Below, in pieces: positions 47,476-59,986 of a stretch of DNA of 64,000 nucleotides. Where the stretch lies: assembly GCA_900074885.1 (NCBI GenBank), contig FJUW01000065.1:62001-126000 (forward strand), read 5' to 3'. Source of the stretch: Rhynchosporium graminicola. Lineage: Eukaryota; Ascomycota; Leotiomycetes; Helotiales; Ploettnerulaceae. The first letter of the stretch is position 1. Each line of letters opens with the position of its first letter. The position numbers and the translations under genes were made by a program. The notes under the pieces were generated by a model. The model searched no databases and was not told the origin of the DNA. It saw nothing but the letters and a program-made list of their open reading frames with translations.

Positions 47476-50400
47476 CTAGTAATACTAAGTAGTAAAAGCT
47501 TAACCTAAGTTCTTATATATTTTCCGAATTTAAGTAGTTCTTCTATTTCACTAGGTATCTAATAATATCTCGTTTATACTAATAATCTAATAGCTCCTCT
47601 ATATCGTATTCTACGAGTAGATTAACTAGTTTAGTATATATCTTTAGAGCTAATAGTACTCCTAGTAGTACTTTTTCTAATAAGGATATATAGAATATCA
47701 GAAATATCTTCTTTATTATAGCTAGTAAGTAGAGTTTATAATTTAAAGGTCCTTTAATTTATTTAATTTTAAAAAGTCCTAGTTTCTTATAATCCAGCTT
47801 ATCGCTTAGTCTCTATATATTAATATTTTTTTATAGAAAGTAAACCTTATCCTCCTCTTATAGCGTTAGCTTCTAACTATAGTTCTTATTATAATAGTAT
47901 ATATTCTTCTCTACTATAAGCTAGAGTTCCTCTGCGAGTTCCTTATAGAGGTCCTAGATATTCCGGACCTAGATACGAGCTATATTATTATCCTTAATAG
48001 TAATATTAAGCTCCCTATAAGCAATAGGTTTATAATTATAATTCGCGAAGAATAATATAACTTTTATTATTTCTATAGTCGAGCTATTATATATAAACTC
48101 TATAAGTAATAGTAGTTCTACTTAATTATTTTATTAATAGTTAATATAATAATATAAGTATATTTTAACTACTTAGTTTATTCTTTTATTTCCTCTATTA
48201 GTCTAAGGATAGAAAGCTATTAATAGTTTCCGTTTAATCCTTAGGAACTCTATTAAAGTATTCTAGAACTTTAATATAAATAACTTATCTCGATCTGATA
48301 TGATTTCTTCGGGTACTCTATACTTAGAGATTACCTCCTTAAGGTATACTTATACTAAGTGTTTAGCTATAAGAGTAAATAAGACTAGTACTAAGATTAT
48401 ATACTTAGTAAGTCTTTCTATAATAATAAGTATTATATTATAGCTAACTCCTGTAACTAGGTCCTTCAATAGCGGTAATAGCCCTATGAAGTCCTATAAT
48501 ATTAATTTCTAAGATATTAGTAGTATTAGTACTATAATTATCTGCTTATAAGGTATATATTAAGAAGACTTATTCCTAATATAAGTATTATAGTTAGCTA
48601 GTACTTCTTTAATTACTTAGCAGAGTCCTTCCGACTAGTAGTTTCTTAAAATCCTTAGATATATTCTCTATATCCCTTAGTATTTATACGCGGGAAGCTT
48701 ATATTATTCTTTAATATATACTTCTACTAAGCTTAGCGGAAGCTAAACTTTCCTATTAACTCGTATAATACTATTCTTAATTATATTCCTTATAACGAGT
48801 TCCTTAGTCTTATTAAGAGATATTCTATCCTTCTTCTAAGCTTCTTTTAAAGTATTATACTAAAGTCTCTTAATTTCTTACTTAATTATAATAGCTTCTC
48901 GGATATTAGTAATTATATCTCTATTATCTAGCTATTTAAGTAAAGCGGTCTTATTATAAACCTTATTATTCTTATAACCTAGTAATCTGCTTAGAGTATC
49001 TACTCGTATATTATCTTTTCCCTATATATACTTAATAACTAAGTTAAAAGAGGCGAGTTCCTCTAACTATCGAGCTAATCGACGATTATCTAAGACCTTA
49101 GTAGTTATAAAGGTTTAGAGATTTATATAGTTAGTATAGATAATAACTAGGAACTTAGCTCCTTATAAGTATATTTTCTAGTATTTAAGTACTTTAATAA
49201 TCGCTATAAGTTCTTTCTTATAGATATTATAATTCTATTTAGCTAAAGATATTTTCTCTGAAAAATAAGTAACTAAGTATAGTTATTCTTCGTTATCTCG
49301 CTATAGGTATACTACGCTAATATAAGTATTAGAGGTATCTATTTCTATTATATTTTCCTTCTTTTTATCGAAACTATATAAGATTAGTTCTTTTATAAAT
49401 TCTTTCTTAATTCTCTAAAACGCTTCCTTATACTAGCTAATCTAAGTGAAAGGAACGCCTTTCCTTATTAAGCTCGTAAGTAGTTTAGTAATCTTAGAAT
49501 AGTTTCTAATAAATTATTAGTAGAAGTTAGCGAAACTTAACTATAACTATATATCCTTAATATTCTTAAGTGATTCCTATTCCTTTATAGCTCTAATTTT
49601 CTCCGGGTTAATACTTATCTCTCCCGAGCGAATAATATATCTTAAGAAAGTAATTTACTTAACTGAGAATTTATATTTCGATATCTTAAGTCTAGAATCT
49701 ACTTTACGTAATACTTCTATAACTTAGGTAATATAGCCCTAGTATACCTCGATAGTCTCTAAGTATACTAAGATATTATCTAGGTAATATATAGCGAATT
49801 TCCTAATAAAGTCCTTAAGAATATTATTATTCTGCTTTTAATATATAGCTAAGGTATTAGTTAAGCCGAATAGTATTACTATATATTCCTATAGCCCTAA
49901 GAGTAATACGAAAGCAGTCTTCTACTCGTATCCCTTCGTAATTCGGATTAAATTAAACGCGTTACATTAGTTTAACTTAGTATATATCTTTATTCTAGCT
50001 AGCTTATCCCGTAAGTACTAAGTATTTAATAAAAGATATATATCTCTTATAGTTCTATTATTAATTATCTAATAGTCTCTATAAAGTCTCCTTTTAGGAT
50101 CTCTTACTTTCTTAACTATTAGTATATTAATAGTATAAAGTAACTTAGATTTCCGAATCTATCTTTTCTTTATACTTAACTCCTAATACTCCTTAAGCGT
50201 TCTTATAATATTATAATTATAATAGCGAAATTTCTCTATAATAAGTATAAATCTATTCTTAAAGTTTATCTTATAATCTTAGGGTTTATACTTAGGTAAA
50301 GCTCTTATATCCTGCGGATCCTCGAATAATTTCGAGAACTTCCTATATAGTTCGGGTAGCTACTCCCGAATATTATCTATCTAACTAGGATAATTCCTAG

Positions 50401-52553
50401 GTTCTATCTAACTAGGAACCCGACTTAACTAGCTAGAGTCTATTATTATTATTATTAAGAAAGTAGCGTAAGCTTCTTATTTACTAGCTAGTTAACTGCG
50501 TTTATATTTATAATTACTAAATATAACCCTCTTAGTTACTTAGTTTATACTAGGATTATAGTTATATAGTTATAATATTCCTAATACGATATCGTATTAT
50601 CTAGTAAGTATAATATTAAAGTAAAGCGTTTCTTCGTATCTATTAATAACTATCTTTATTCCTCTTATCCTTCTATAGACTTATTTATCTAATCCGGCGC
50701 TTTTTCTATTTAATAAGATAAAATAATATAGTTTCGGGTTAATAGTAGTAAGAATATTCTATTTCTCAATAATAGCTAGGTTTATAAAGTATCTTATAGC
50801 TCCTGAATCGATAAATGCTTTTATCTTAATATTATCTATTATAACTAGTAAGATTAACTAATCGAACTCTCTAGTAGTAGTAAGCTCTAGTTATAATAGT
50901 TCTATTATAGAGTAATTATATACTTCTTTAATAATTCTCCTTAACGTTTTATCTAACTAAGTCCTAAGGCTAGGTTTATAAGTAATTAGAGTATAAGGTA
51001 TATAGTAATAGAGATTAGCTTACTTTTGAATCAGATCTAGTACTATTCTTTAGTAAGTAGCTAGTTCTAATAAGTACTATCTTCTCTGCTAATAGCGTTC
51101 CTCTTCTATTTCTTTAATAATAGCCTAAGTATCTTTAATTCGAAGGGACTAATCTAATTATTCGAATTCCTTTAGTTCAGGTTCTCCTTCGAGATTAGCT
51201 AAATAACGATCTAGTCGTTCCTCGATATCCCTAGTATTAACTTAGAACACGATAGTAGTAGTATCGCAATAAGTAATAATATAATCTATACTCGGGTTAA
51301 GTATATTATAAGTTCGATAATACTTTATAAAATCGGACTTAGTTCTATTATAAGCTTATATTCTTCTTCTATTATTATAATTCCGAAGAGTCTAGTTTTT
51401 ATTATTATATAGAAAGTTATCGTATAGATAGTTTCTTTTATCTATAATACTCTAGCTTTCTTAGTCTTTATCTAGAAGTTTAACTAAGTTCTCTTCGAAT
51501 TCTTCGCTAGATTTATAAGCTATAAAGTCCTATGAACTCTATTCTGCGCTAGAAGCTTCTTAGTAATTTAGCTTCTTTTCTGCTAGTCCGAATTCTCTCT
51601 TAGATTTATTCTAGGGTTTCCTTTCCTATTTCTTCTTCTAAGAATAATTATATATAAGATATCCTAACTTATTATACGTATAGTAGAGACTCTTCTCTCG
51701 ACGTTTATCTTTCTTAGCTTAGCTCTTGGATCCTCTCTCTACTCTATCTATTTCTATCGGATTATAATAGTTATATTTATTATTTAGGTAAAGTTAGAAA
51801 TTCCCTTAATATTTACTATATTATTATAGAAATTAGAGCTTCCGGAGATAAGTAAGTATAAAGTATTCTCTTTTTTCCTTCGCTTATTCCTAGATTCGTT
51901 TATCGATAGTAGTAGACGATTTAATTAAGTCTTCTAAGTTATCTAGTTTATTAATCCTAGAAAGCTTATCCTTAATATAGTCCTTAAGGCCCTAGTAGTA
52001 TTAGGCTCTTAATCTACTATTAGTCTAGTCTAACTATATAGAATAGTAGTAGAACTTAGTAGTATATTTATAAATAGATCCGCGCTATCGAATTCCGAGC
52101 AGGTACTTCTTAGCTTATTCTTTCTTATTAGAGTCTCTAAAGACTCCTTTAATAGTAGTAGTAAAGCTTGAGATAGTTCGAAAGATAACTCGACTCTTTT
52201 CAGTTATAGCAGTAGAATAGGCCTTAGTTAGGTATCGATTAACTAAGTAATTACTTAAGGCCGGTTCGATCTAGTAAGCGATAGTATCGCGGAGAAACGA
52301 AATAATCTATAGTACTTTAAGGGAATCTGCTTCGAACTTGTCTCTATTAAAGGCGAGGTATATTTAATACTAAAGGATAAATTATCTTAAGTTATTATAG
52401 CTTCTATAATAAGTATTAAGTAAGTTAACTCAGGGTAGAGTAACTTTATTAGTCTTCTCTATCTTATTAACTTAGGATCCTTCTCCTATAACTAATCCTT
52501 CTTTAGGAGCTATTTCGTTCTTACTAGTAATACTTTAAGTAAGGTACTTAAAG
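47476..52553 (-). pseudogene. Gypsy D gag-pol pseudogene
   Basis: Minus-strand gag with a zinc knuckle at about 51,650-51,695 reading YYTYNKLGYLIYNY, in which all three Cys and the His are now Tyr. It is followed by protease (about 50.7-50.9 kb), reverse transcriptase (about 49.5-50.2 kb; motif YYLDNILVYLE at about 49,757-49,790, from YLDD), RNase H (about 49.0-49.4 kb) and integrase (about 48.0-48.9 kb). Many RIP stops; inactive. Confidence 0.8.
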
Positions 52554-53048
52554 TATAATATTCCTAGTTCTAACGAGTACGCGGTATATAAGCTCGTCAG
52601 TTAGTATTAGCTATAAAGTAAAGTAAATAAGAAGTTCGGTTCTTAATTAGAATTAAAACGTTATAAGCAGGTATTAATTACTATATGAATTTAAGTACGA
52701 AGCTCCTATCTAATAGCAGAAGTACTAGTCTTATATAGAGCTTTCGTTCCCTTATACTAGCTATATAAGACTATCTTGCAGAGCGTATAAGCTCTCGCGA
52801 CTTATCTAGCAGTCTAGCATATCACGTGATCCCGGATCACTTATAGCTATAATACTATTATTACTATAATATAGGTAGGCGTATAGTACTACTCGCTAGT
52901 TTATACTATAACTGTATTAGTGCCTTTCCTCTAACGGTACTAACCCCTTCTAGTACTAAAACTCGTCTAGTATATACTACTAGGTAGTACTATCAGTATT
53001 CTGGGGCTAGGACGGTTTTGGTGCCAAGAACCAGGTCGATTCGTGATA
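52554..53048 (-). repeat. Gypsy D 5' LTR
   Basis: 495 bp, the same length as the 3' LTR. Less mutated than the 3' LTR toward its 53,048 end (GGTGCCAAGAACCAGG retained). Confidence 0.9.
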
Positions 53049-53522
53049 TAGATAACAGGTCGATAAGTAGATAGTTCTGCTGATAAATTACGAAGATTTC
53101 TCGCGGTTACTCTTATCTTTAGGAAATTAATTCGGCCTAGTATATATGAATAGTAATAGCAATAGTTCGGGCAGTAGGACTACTTATGGAAAGGATAATA
53201 TAATAGACTAGGAAACCGGTTATATAGTAGCTACGAAGGTAGTACTACCCTCCCGTGAGAAACGTTAAGTATAGAGAGATATAGGAAAATGCGTAAGGTA
53301 TAGCTCTAGTAGATAAGTTAATAATACTACTAAGCCTTATATAGTCGATTATTATTAGTATCCTCCAAGTCTTCTGCAGAGTAGGATAATACGAAAAGAA
53401 AGGCAGTAGTTCGCGTGAGTACTATAAGAATATCGAATATAGTAAGGCCGAGTAAGTTTTTGCTTCGAGATAATAGCTACGGAATAATTTTTAGAGAAGG
53501 ATTAGTTTAAAGAGGGGGGTAA
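53049..53522 (+). other. Element E1 internal sequence, 3' part
   Basis: Non-coding E1 internal DNA up to its polypurine tract. It matches, inverted, 63637-64000 at the window's right end. Confidence 0.75.
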
Positions 53523-53719
53523 TATGACGAGTTATACCTAGGATAATACTCGACGCTGAGTATCTCGCTAACTAATACTACTAAGGCACTAGTAATAGTA
53601 GTACTATATCTTCTCCTTTTCTATTAAGGAAAAATTCTCCTTTGCTCTTTAGCTAATTCTTCCTATTAATTAAAGATACCGTTCATACTATACGTATACT
53701 TTGCACTCGCCCCGAGATA
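53523..53719 (+). repeat. Element E1 3' LTR
   Basis: 197 bp, preceded by AAAGAGGGGGGTAA and followed by the ATACT target duplication. Confidence 0.88.
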
Positions 53720-56700
53720 ATACTAATACTTTCAACTTTAGTATAATAAGAAATACACGCTACTTATTGCGTATTACTTTAGCTACTCCTTAGTATATAC
53801 TATCGGCTTATTCCGCTTATAACTAGAGTTCCTTAAATGTTATAGAGGTAGTAGTAGTAGTATTATTATCTAAGGCAGTTTTATTAACTACTTCGGGTTC
53901 TTTAACTTATAGGGATTTATTCTATAATCGCGAGGCTTCTTCTTCTTCTTAGCGTCTTCGATCTTATTATATTATAACTAGAGCTATTACTATTATCCTT
54001 ATAATAGTAGTAGTTCTTATAATACTTTTAGCTTAATTAGTTAGACTAACTAGTACTAGAGTTATTTATCTTCTATACTATAGGGTATATCCTATTCGCG
54101 TCGTAAGAGTATATCTATATACTCGTTTTCTTTCCTAAGGATATGACTAATCGTATAATTAAACTAAGAGAAGAGTAGCGACTACTATATTTACTACTCT
54201 GTAAGCTACTATACTATTATAAAATACTCGAGGTTCTTATAGTTAGTATAAATATAGAATTCTTATACGCTTTTTAATTCGTACTACTACTCTTTAAGGT
54301 AATATATAATTACTAATATTTCCTTATTATAGATTTCATAGTTATATTCAGCTAGAGCGTGTTTCTTCGAGAAGAATATATAAAGTTATAAGTATCCTTA
54401 GTTATTAAATTATATAAGTACCTCTCCTACTACTTATCTAGAAGAGTCTATTTTAAGTATTATTTCTTAGTTAGAGTTAAATTATACTAGCGTAAGTCTA
54501 ATAATAAATATATCTTTTAATTTCTCAAACGCTTTCTCTATAGCTTTATTCTACTACTATAGCTACTTCTTATAAGTAAGCTATATTAATAGTAGTATAA
54601 TCGTTAAGTAATCCTTAATATATATCCGGTAGAAATTCGTAAATCCTAAGAAGCTTTATACTCCTTTTACTAAAGTCGGGAGTTCCTATTCTTAAATCGC
54701 TTATACTTTCTTAGGGTCTATTTAAATACCCTTTTTCGTATCGATTATAAACTTAAGGTATTTTATTATTTATACTTCGAATTCGCACTTATCGATATCT
54801 AGTAATAGTTTAGCCTCGCGTAATCTTATTATAACTTTCGCTATTTACTTTTAGTAGTAATAGTAATTACTATCTATATAGATTAGGATATTATTAATAT
54901 AAGTAGAATAGAATTTATCTAAGTAATCGCGTAAAGCCTAATTAATATATTATTAAAATATACTTAGAGTATTCGCGAGTCTAAAAGGAGTTACTAGCTA
55001 CTTATATAGATTATATCTCGTGCGAAAAGCTATCTTCTATTTATTACTAGTAATAATATATATCTTATAGAAAGTAATAGTAATATCTAGTTTTATAAAC
55101 TACTTCGCTTTCCTTATATTCCGAAGAGTCTTATAGATTAGTAGTAATAAGTATCGATCCTTCTTTATAATTCGATTCAACTTATAATAATCGACGCAAA
55201 ATCGTAGCTCGCTTTCTAGTTTCTTTATAAATAAGATAAGAGTAATAGTAAGCGAGTTATTAACTCGAATAAATCCCCTATTAAGGAGCTTCGTAAGAGT
55301 CTTCTATAGTACTAAGAGTTTATCGCGAGATATATTATATAAGGGGCCTTAGGGTACTATAAGTTCCTTATTATTATATAGTTCGAGTTTAATCTTATAA
55401 TCGATCCCGGGACTTTATATTAATAGTAATATATCTACTTTCTTATTATTATATAAGTTAAAGTACTTATATAGCTAATTAGGAAGTTTCGCTTACAAGT
55501 TAATCTTTATCTTCGGTATAAGGGCCTTCTAGATATTCGCTATACTTATAGTAAATACTTATACTTTCTTATATAGCTATCCTTGAGTAAGCTTATTAAA
55601 TACTACTACTAACACTACGAAGTAGTCTAGCTTATAGTCCGGCTCTTATACTTAGTTATATAGGGTCATAGTAATAGTATTAATATAATATTATAACTTC
55701 AGGGCGATTATATATATATTATTCTTCTTAAACTATAGTAATTCTAAAATTAGATTATAGTCTTTTAGGCGTAATACTACGTAGAAGAAAGCTCTAGCTT
55801 CCTTATATCAATCGATATCTATCTCTATAATTACTACTTCTATAATAAGACTTCTTTCTCCTTCGAACGAACTTATTTCGATAGGGGAAATAAGGAAATA
55901 CTAAAGGTAATAGCGAGTAGTAAAGCGAGAATCAATAATACTATATAAAAAGCACTTAGTATTAAGCAGAGTCTTATTATAATACTTTTGATTAATTATT
56001 ATAAATACTAAGAAAAGAGCTCTATTTATTATATCCTTAAACTAATCTTGAGCTTCTACTACTATTAACTAACTAACTTCCTTTTATTTCTATTAGCGAT
56101 TTTAGATAGAAGCTATTCTTTGTCCGAGCTCTTAGACTTAGAGCTCGATCCTTCTATCTTAAGTTCCTTTAGCTTCGACTTCTTTATCTTTATCTTAGCT
56201 ACTATTATATAGCTTTTCTTCTTCTCTATTATAGCGAGTTTTATATAGTAGTTATAAACTATATATTTATCTTATCTATAGTAGAAGTAAAGCTACTCTA
56301 CTTTCCGTTTCTCGATCTCTATAAAGCTTACTTATCAGAGTTCGTTTTTTATTATTATAATTATAGTAATAGTAGGAGTTATTTCCTAATCTATCGAGTC
56401 TACTACTTATCGTTCTATCTTAAGAGACCGCCCTTATATTTACTTCTATTAGTCTACTCTAGCTAATAGCTCCTTAACTTCGGCTAACTAGTCGCTAACT
56501 GAATATAGCTACGAATAATACTCTTCGTATAACTATTCTTCCTTTATACTAATAGTACCGCGGACTAAAGAAGTAGTAATAGAAGCTTTTAATTAACTCT
56601 TCTTAATTATATCTAACTAGTCCTATTCTTCTACTTTAAGGATTAGCTAATTAAATTTATCAAGGAATTCGTTTAAAGAATAAGTTCTTTACTTAATCCT

Positions 56701-56940
56701 ATTTAGCTAGCTTATAGCTTTCTATTAGTAATAAGAATTATAAAAAGCAGTAGCTATTCATTGAAATAGCCCTTCGATTATTAATTACTCTTATTATTAG
56801 GTAAAGCTTATCTATAGGTAGATTCGGCCTAGTAATAGTAAGGCTAAGGTACTAGCTTTCTTATGTACGCGTATTATCTACTGCTCGAAACCAGATCCTC
56901 CTTTATTTAATCAATAATATTAGGAATAAGTTAATTCTAA
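53720..56940 (-). pseudogene. Gypsy F gag and N-terminal pol
   Basis: Right-hand part of Gypsy F on the minus strand, with gag-like sequence at about 56.0-56.8 kb and reverse transcriptase at about 54.7-55.4 kb. The catalytic motif at about 54,885-54,910 reads YINNILI, where both Asp of YIDD are now Asn. The primer-binding region next to the LTR reads TTAGAATTAAC on the minus strand. Heavily stop-ridden. Confidence 0.75.
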
Positions 56941-57443
56941 TATCATAAGGCGAATATAAAGTATATAGTATAAAAGCTCGTCTATATTATAAGGAGAATT
57001 AACTAAGGAGGGAATGGAAGAATAAGAGTCTCCCTTCGAAGAAAAGATAATACCGCGGCCGCTAGTAGTAGTCGAAAGGAACGCCTCGCCGGCGCCTCGC
57101 TGAAGCATCGCCGGCTAGGGCATTTTAACACCTTCACTTCTGGGACAGAAGTGTTTAAGAAGGGAGATATTGTAATGGGTCTGTGCGCCTAGTGCTTCCC
57201 ACTCCTGTATTTCAGAATTGGAGAGGAAGGAAGAACCTTTCCTCTTTAGTAATTAGTTTCTGTATCAACCAGATCATTACCAGCGAACCTCCAGCAACTG
57301 TTCTACTATTCCATTGTGCCTATTTACCTCAGCGTACCAAGTGATCATACATTCTAATTGCATTAGAACACGTATAATAATACGTCAGGTACTAGCGTAG
57401 ACGCCTCAGGCGTTAAGCATACTAACGGGTGCAGCCCGTCACA
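56941..57443 (-). repeat. Gypsy F 5' LTR carrying an insertion
   Basis: It aligns with 22464-22680, but 57072-57362 is foreign. The part outside the insertion is about 212 bp. Confidence 0.82.
57072..57362 (+). mobile_element. Non-RIP'd 3' end of another LTR element inserted in the F LTR
   Basis: A 291-bp GC-balanced segment. The first 99 bp include a GC-rich stretch and a perfect hairpin (CACTTCTG/CAGAAGTG), then the purine tract AAGAAGGGAGATAT. The remaining 192 bp (57171-57362, TGTAATGGG...AATTGCA) look like an LTR. It appears to be the 5'-truncated end of a family not otherwise seen in this window. Confidence 0.6.
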
Positions 57444-57448
57444 TCTAC

Positions 57449-58210
57449 GATATCAAGTGTCCTGGTTTATAAGCAGCGATAGTTTGCATAAGTCAATAAC
57501 TTTATCTACTATGCCGCAGTATCTAATAGTTAGCTTATAAGGACTGCGGAATCTGTATATTACTTATATACTTTATAAGAGGCGTCGAGTTCTGGCGTAC
57601 CAGATCTAATATAGAACTAACTCTGAAATTCCAACATTTCCTATAATTAACTCTCAAAAAGGATTAGCGCTTCAGAATAAATATTATATATAGCTATTAT
57701 ATATAGAAATTAATATTGAAGTTATAATAGAAATATATATTAGAGCTTGAAATATACTTCTTACATAATATTAGTATATAACAGCGATTATTATAGATTA
57801 TATGAATAAGTTTATTAGATATTATATTAATATATTACTTAAGAGCTTAATTAATACGTTAATATATACTTGAAAATAAATATATTATATAGCTAATATG
57901 TATAGAAATTAGAATAATAGCTATATTTAGAATATGTTATATAGCTTAAATGATTTTTCTTTTTTATATGTATAAATTATATCAATAATCATAGCTTATA
58001 TAGATAATTATATCAGGTTCGCGTTAACGTATTATTTAAGAGCTTAATTAAGGCGTTAACGCGTTACTTGAAAATTAATATATTATATAGCTAATATATA
58101 TAGAAATTGATATTATATACATATATATAATATATATTATAGCTTAAATTATATATTATAATTATTTTATCTATATTATATCGATTATTATAGCTTAAAT
58201 AGATTATTTT
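57449..58210. repeat. AT-rich spacer with degenerate tandem repeats
   Basis: The first 200 bp are less mutated and contain nothing recognisable. From about 57,680 to 58,130 there are degenerate repeats built on AATATATTATATAGCTAATAT followed by TATAGAAATT, with a longer unit that also includes AAGAGCTTAATTAA and GCGTTAA. Confidence 0.65.
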
Positions 58211-58488
58211 TATAATGATACAAGACTTAAGGCGGTATACGCGTAAAGATAAAACAAGTAAGGAGGCTAAGAGCGATCTTATATAGTCTACTACTAAGGA
58301 AATAAAAAGATAAGGAAGGAAGAAGAAAAGAGATAAAGTATAAGGCATCTTATATATATATGCTGGTACTAGTCTAATACTATATCGAGTCGGATACTAG
58401 TTATACTAGGATACTTATAATACCTGTGAACTTAGGCCCCGGTATCTATCCTTCTCCTTATATAATATTCAGGTAAGCTATTATTATA
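58211..58488 (-). repeat. Gypsy B2 3' LTR
   Basis: 278 bp; outer end TATAATGATACAAG (from TGTAACGACACAAG), inner end GCTATTATTATA. Confidence 0.88.
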
Positions 58489-58978
58489 TTACCCCTCCCC
58501 TAAGAAGAGCTTAACCCTAAGCTCGGAAGGTTATAGTTTATACTAGAAATTAGTCTTTATTATAACTATTTTCGTTAATATTCGTATAACAGATACTAGC
58601 TGCTCTTTAATAGTAGTAAATTCTTTATTAGGTACTAACTAGTTACGTTATCGTAATAATACTATATTAGTTATAGCTTCTAAATCAAGCAGTAGCTATA
58701 TTTACTTTATCTATTTATAGCAGGAGTCGAGTTTAAATAGAGCGTAAGGTATATAATAGAAGAGGTTTATTAATATTAGAGCTTTTCTTCTTTAACTACG
58801 ATAACTACTTAAACTATAAGTATACTCTCTCTAGACTATAATATAAATACTAAAATAAGTATTATTACTAACTACTATAGTAGTCTATTATAATCTTATA
58901 TATTAATTAACCTAATTAACCCTTCTCTTCCTATAAGTAAGTTGCCTACCTTAGAGTTAGGGATAATCTTTAGATAAA

Positions 58979-59986
58979 GTGCGAGAGTTTTATAGATCTA
59001 TAACGCTAACTTCTGTAGTACTCTTACTAGTTCCCGCTAGTATCTTTTCGGCGGCGTATTATATATATTACCTGCGATATATTCGCGCTTTCCTTAAGCT
59101 AAAGTATAATAATACTCTTACTCTAGAACTTCTATATTTATTTAATAAGCTTAACTCTAAGCTTTATAAGTATTATTTAGCGTTAAAAAATATTTATAAG
59201 TATATAAGTTACTTAAACTTAAACGTAGTTATATATACTAATATATTATAGTTACCTAACTATATTAATATAAAGTATACTATTTTATTCGGTTTACTTC
59301 TAAGCGACGAAGCTAGAGATCTGGAGCTAAATCAGGGCAGTATCGTAGCTAGCTATAAGACTATCGATCGGATCTATTATCTCGCGAAATCTACTACTCT
59401 TATTATTATATTAGAGATTACTACTATATAATTAGTAGAGACTTAAGCTTTAAAGTAATCTATAGAGAAAGTATTTAAGAAGTTAGAGTTTATTAAAGTA
59501 ATAAGTTAAGATCCTAGAACCTTTAGATACTAGTATAATACTAATATAATATAGGATTTAGATACTTTAACGCTAGATTCAGCGAAATCTAGAGTAATAG
59601 TATAAATAGTATTAAAGTAAATAAAGAAGTTAAATACTATTATATAGGAATTTATAAAAAAAGCTATATTTAAAGCTATAATATCTAATACTAGAGGAAA
59701 GAGGAATCTACCTTTTAGTTCTAAGATAGTATCAGATCTGAATACTCCCGGACCCTCTCTAAAGAAGAAAGCCTATAGGATTAGCTATTATACTCGATCT
59801 ATTACTAAAGCTATATTAATAAATTTAAGTAAGGAGCTAGATATAATAGTTCCGGTTCTAGATATTCTAGATATTCTAGATATTCCGGAGGCCTTAAGGG
59901 AGAAAGCTAGTGAAATAGAAGTAGTAGAGGAAGTAGAGTTTTAGATATAGCGCTATTATAGAGTATAATCAGGCGATTATCCTTAA
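58979..59986 (+). pseudogene. Antisense ORF of Gypsy B2
   Basis: Plus-strand frame of about 335 codons, opposite to the element, lying between its pol and 3' LTR. The first 90 codons are uninterrupted (58979-59251), and the rest reads through with TAA/TAG at likely Gln codons. It includes SVVLLLVPASIFSAAYY near the start, a middle region LLLSDEARDLELNQGSIVAS and a C-terminal part with PGPSLKKKAYRISYYTRS. It is homologous to the B1 ORF at 38506-39490. The start is GTG or a mutated ATG. No known domain recognised. Confidence 0.7.

Larger units (their letters stand above)
46310..53048 (-). mobile_element. Gypsy D retrotransposon, structurally complete, TSD TAGAT
   Basis: A 6,739-bp element with 495-bp LTRs at 46310-46804 and 52554-53048, flanked by TAGAT (46305-46309 and 53049-53053). 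It is on the minus strand: the polypurine tract (AGAAGGGGGAT on that strand) abuts the left LTR. Gag is at about 51.0-52.4 kb, pol at about 47.6-50.9 kb, and an antisense ORF lies next to the 3' LTR. It is inserted in element E1. Confidence 0.92.
24005..53719 (+). mobile_element. Element E1: short non-autonomous LTR element carrying nested insertions
   Basis: LTRs of 197 bp at 24005-24201 and 53523-53719, flanked by ATACT (24000-24004 and 53720-53724). A polypurine tract (AAAGAGGGGGGTAA) precedes the right LTR, so it is plus-strand. Without the nested Copia and Gypsy D its internal part is only about 1.1 kb and shows no gag or pol. Its LTR ends and primer-binding region (TTAGAATTAGC after the 5' LTR) resemble Gypsy F (TTAGAATTAAC), so F-type elements probably mobilised it. 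A second copy, E2, is at 63443. Confidence 0.85.
22464..57443 (-). mobile_element. Gypsy F retrotransposon, expanded to 35 kb by nested insertions
   Basis: Outermost element of the nest. LTRs at 22464-22680 and 56941-57443 begin TGTCACGGGGCG (RIP'd to TATCATAAGGCG on the right). The flanking 5 bp are TCTAC at both outer ends (22459-22463 and 57444-57448). The pyrimidine tract just inside the left LTR (about 22,683-22,694) is the polypurine tract of a minus-strand element, so the left LTR is the 3' LTR. Its body survives as 22681-24004 (integrase and C-terminal pol) and 53720-56940 (gag to reverse transcriptase), interrupted by element E1. Confidence 0.85.

Noticed and set aside
56936..56940. 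TCTAA as a local target duplication for a solo F LTR at 56941-57443
   Set aside because: It matches TCTAC at only four of five bases, while the TCTAC at 22459 and 57444 is exact and pairs the two LTRs as one element.
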